Assembly (NCBI GenBank): GCA_028821775.1
Contig: JAPKFB010000052.1
Location: 1-35,268 of the forward strand
Direction of reading: 5' to 3'
From: Roseibacillus sp.
Lineage (GTDB): Bacteria; Verrucomicrobiota; Verrucomicrobiia; Verrucomicrobiales; Akkermansiaceae
Length of the DNA stretch: 35,268 bases
Shown here: one piece after another, positions 34,017 through 35,268 of the stretch
Numbering within the stretch: the first letter of the stretch is position 1
Layout: each line of letters starts with the position of its first letter
Program-made: the position numbers and the translations under genes
Notes under the pieces: model-generated
Database searches by the model: none
Told to the model about the DNA's origin: nothing
The model's input: the letters and a program-made list of their open reading frames with translations, nothing else

Positions 34017-34160
34017 CTACGGGTTGGTCAACGTCTGGTAGAGAGCGGCTCCCGGGGCGTAATTGTCATCGGCCGAGGTTGACTTAATGTAGTGTCGATT
34101 GCTGAGCAGGGTGTAGGCGTGTGCACCCCCGCCTTCCCCGGTTCCTGGGCCTCCAGAAAA
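34017..34160 (-). pseudogene. Short unassigned C-terminal-like remnant
   Basis: A 47-codon minus-strand frame with no start ends at TAG 34017-34019. It reads SGGPGTGEGGGAHAYTLLSN, then RHYIKSTSADDNYAPGAALY, then QTLTNP. The composition is protein-like, with a TGA closing the frame upstream at 34161-34163. It lies between the set B end and the cytochrome-type gene. I do not recognise the family, and a chance frame cannot be excluded. Confidence 0.25.
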
Positions 34161-34215
34161 TCAAGGCTGGAAAAGGAAATTCCTACCAGTGGGCAGGAAG
34201 GCAACCCACAAGTGA

Positions 34216-35268
34216 TCACGGTGCCTGAGTTTCGAGCCAGCCTTGTAGCAGCCCCCAGTCGTGTCGTTGGGATTTCCAGCTGATGGCACGTTTTTGTTCC
34301 AGACCGATATTCGTTGGCGTGAGTCGCAGCGCGTTGGAATCAAATGAGTGAGCCGCGCGCACCCAGTCATCCTGTTTGAAGCTGAAGATGCTCTTGGCGG
34401 TGGCTCCACCGCACGAATGACAGTTGATGCAGGATTGCATGACTGTATCACGCGATGCATGCCGGTCGGATTCAAAATAATCCTCGTTGTAGACAAGCGA
34501 CAACCCGGTGCGTTTTTCCAGTGAGACCGGCTTGAGCCCGCCGGTCTTATTGGCGAACAGGTCGTGCCGATTCAGGGTAAACTTGAAAACCGCCTGGCTG
34601 GTTTTGTGATCGGTGATCTTTTGGCCGACTTTCCGGTAGACCCGCAGCTGAACCGATTGCACCAGTGGCGTGGACACCATTTCCCCTGCCTGATTGATTG
34701 CCGTCATCTGCCGCACCAGCGCCACGGCTGTGCCTGCGGGGAAGAGCGGCAGGTTCTTGTCCCAATCCTCGGGTTGCAAGGCTTTGCTGGAATGTTTGTT
34801 TAACCGGGCGAGATAATCCAGCGTGGCATCTCGTCTCCCGGGCAATTTCAGGAACACAAGGAAAGGGGAGCGGCCGCGGTAATACTGCATATGCACCGGG
34901 GCACTGGGACCATTCAAGGCTCCGCGCACACAGACCCATGGGCCATCGGGATTGAGAAGATCCGTGGGGAGCAGGGGGCGGCGCGGGTTCTTCTCATCAA
35001 ATCGGGTATTGAATGTCTTGGCCGCAATCGCCCGTGCATAATTATTGGGCAGGGAAGCAATCTCTCTTTTATTGAGGGCGAGACTTGTGATGGCCTTGGC
35101 CAGCCTTTGGCGCAATGCCTTGCGAGCGTTGGTCAGTTTGACCGTGGCATGTTTCTTGGGGTCAACCTTGCCGCCAAAAGGAAGGGGATTGAAGGTGTTG
35201 GCGGTCCAATCGAAAACGGCCCAGAGATCATGTTGCATCACTGCGCGCTTGACTGGGTCCTTGATTAG
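34216..35268 (-). CDS. Protein with a single c-type heme motif (N-terminus outside window)
   Basis: The frame is open from the right edge to the stop at 34216, giving at least 350 residues; codons upstream of the GTG/ATG near 35241 (PVKRAVMQHDLWAVFDW) look coding, so the real start lies beyond the window. A single heme-attachment motif, CINCHS, is encoded at 34414-34431, about 70 residues before the C-terminus, followed by SCGGATAKSIFSF. The rest is predicted soluble: a Lys/Arg-rich helical part, then PPTD-like and Trp-rich strands. One CxxCH near the C-terminus of a ~400-residue protein suggests an exported mono-heme cytochrome, but the family was not recognised and export cannot be checked without the N-terminus. 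It is not in an operon with the set B genes, which face it. Confidence 0.6.
   Translation of the reverse strand, partial: LIKDPVKRAVMQHDLWAVFDWTANTFNPLPFGGKVDPKKHATVKLTNARKALRQRLAKAITSLALNKREIASLPNNYARAIAAKTFNTRFDEKNPRRPLLPTDLLNPDGPWVCVRGALNGPSAPVHMQYYRGRSPFLVFLKLPGRRDATLDYLARLNKHSSKALQPEDWDKNLPLFPAGTAVALVRQMTAINQAGEMVSTPLVQSVQLRVYRKVGQKITDHKTSQAVFKFTLNRHDLFANKTGGLKPVSLEKRTGLSLVYNEDYFESDRHASRDTVMQSCINCHSCGGATAKSIFSFKQDDWVRAAHSFDSNALRLTPTNIGLEQKRAISWKSQRHDWGLLQGWLETQAP

Noticed and set aside
1..35268. CRISPR arrays, tRNA, rRNA, integrases or phage genes
   Set aside because: No regularly spaced short repeats, no tRNA-like cloverleaf or rRNA-like stretches, and no recombinase-type protein noticed on either strand by eye.

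Overview
The window looks like chromosomal DNA from a high-GC member of the Planctomycetota-Verrucomicrobiota group, most likely a verrucomicrobium. This rests on the gene families: two small proteins with a C-terminal PEP-CTERM anchor ending in RRRK/RRRR, three giant secreted lamin-tail (LTD) + CotH-kinase-like proteins, two FG-GAP/VCBS + ASPIC/UnbV proteins, and a PSCyt1-DUF1549-DUF1553 / DUF1501 pair. No ribosomal, tRNA or other marker gene is present, so this is inference. Nearly every intact gene encodes an exported protein.

Layout. 1-2,650: a 3'-partial metallophosphoesterase, a frameshifted DUF4190 gene, a SnoaL-like gene whose 3' end lies in a directly repeated 325-bp segment, and decayed remnants. 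2,659-7,401 (-): a 1,580-aa LTD/CotH protein. 7,478-10,000 (-): an FG-GAP/ASPIC lipoprotein split by an in-frame TGA. 10,133-18,513 (+): set A, a protein with two DUF4082-like modules and a calcium-type repeat stalk, a single-module PEP-CTERM protein, and an LTD/CotH protein carrying the same module. About 18,515-18,900 (-): a broken sulfatase-modifying-factor-like gene. 18,965-22,418 (+): a PSCyt1/DUF1549/DUF1553 cytochrome and its DUF1501 partner. 22,507-22,735 (-): a beta-sandwich gene remnant. 22,715-26,083 (-): a second, intact FG-GAP/ASPIC gene. 26,148-33,978 (+): set B, an LTD/CotH protein with a LamG domain, a single-LamG PEP-CTERM protein, and a protein with two LamG domains. 34,216 to the end (-): a 5'-partial protein with one c-type heme motif.

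The most interesting pattern is that sets A and B follow the same plan with different adhesive modules. Each has a divergent FG-GAP/ASPIC gene and three co-directional secreted proteins: one CotH protein with one copy of the module, one PEP-CTERM protein that is just the module, and one longer protein with two copies separated by a spacer and ending in a conserved ~240-aa C-terminal domain ('domain X'). Set A uses a DUF4082-like module, set B a LamG module. I infer a module-matched cell-surface system in which a secreted kinase-like protein, an anchored protein and a two-armed protein work together. Nothing here proves that they interact.

Family assignments are from reading the translations; no database search was run. 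Domain borders are approximate.
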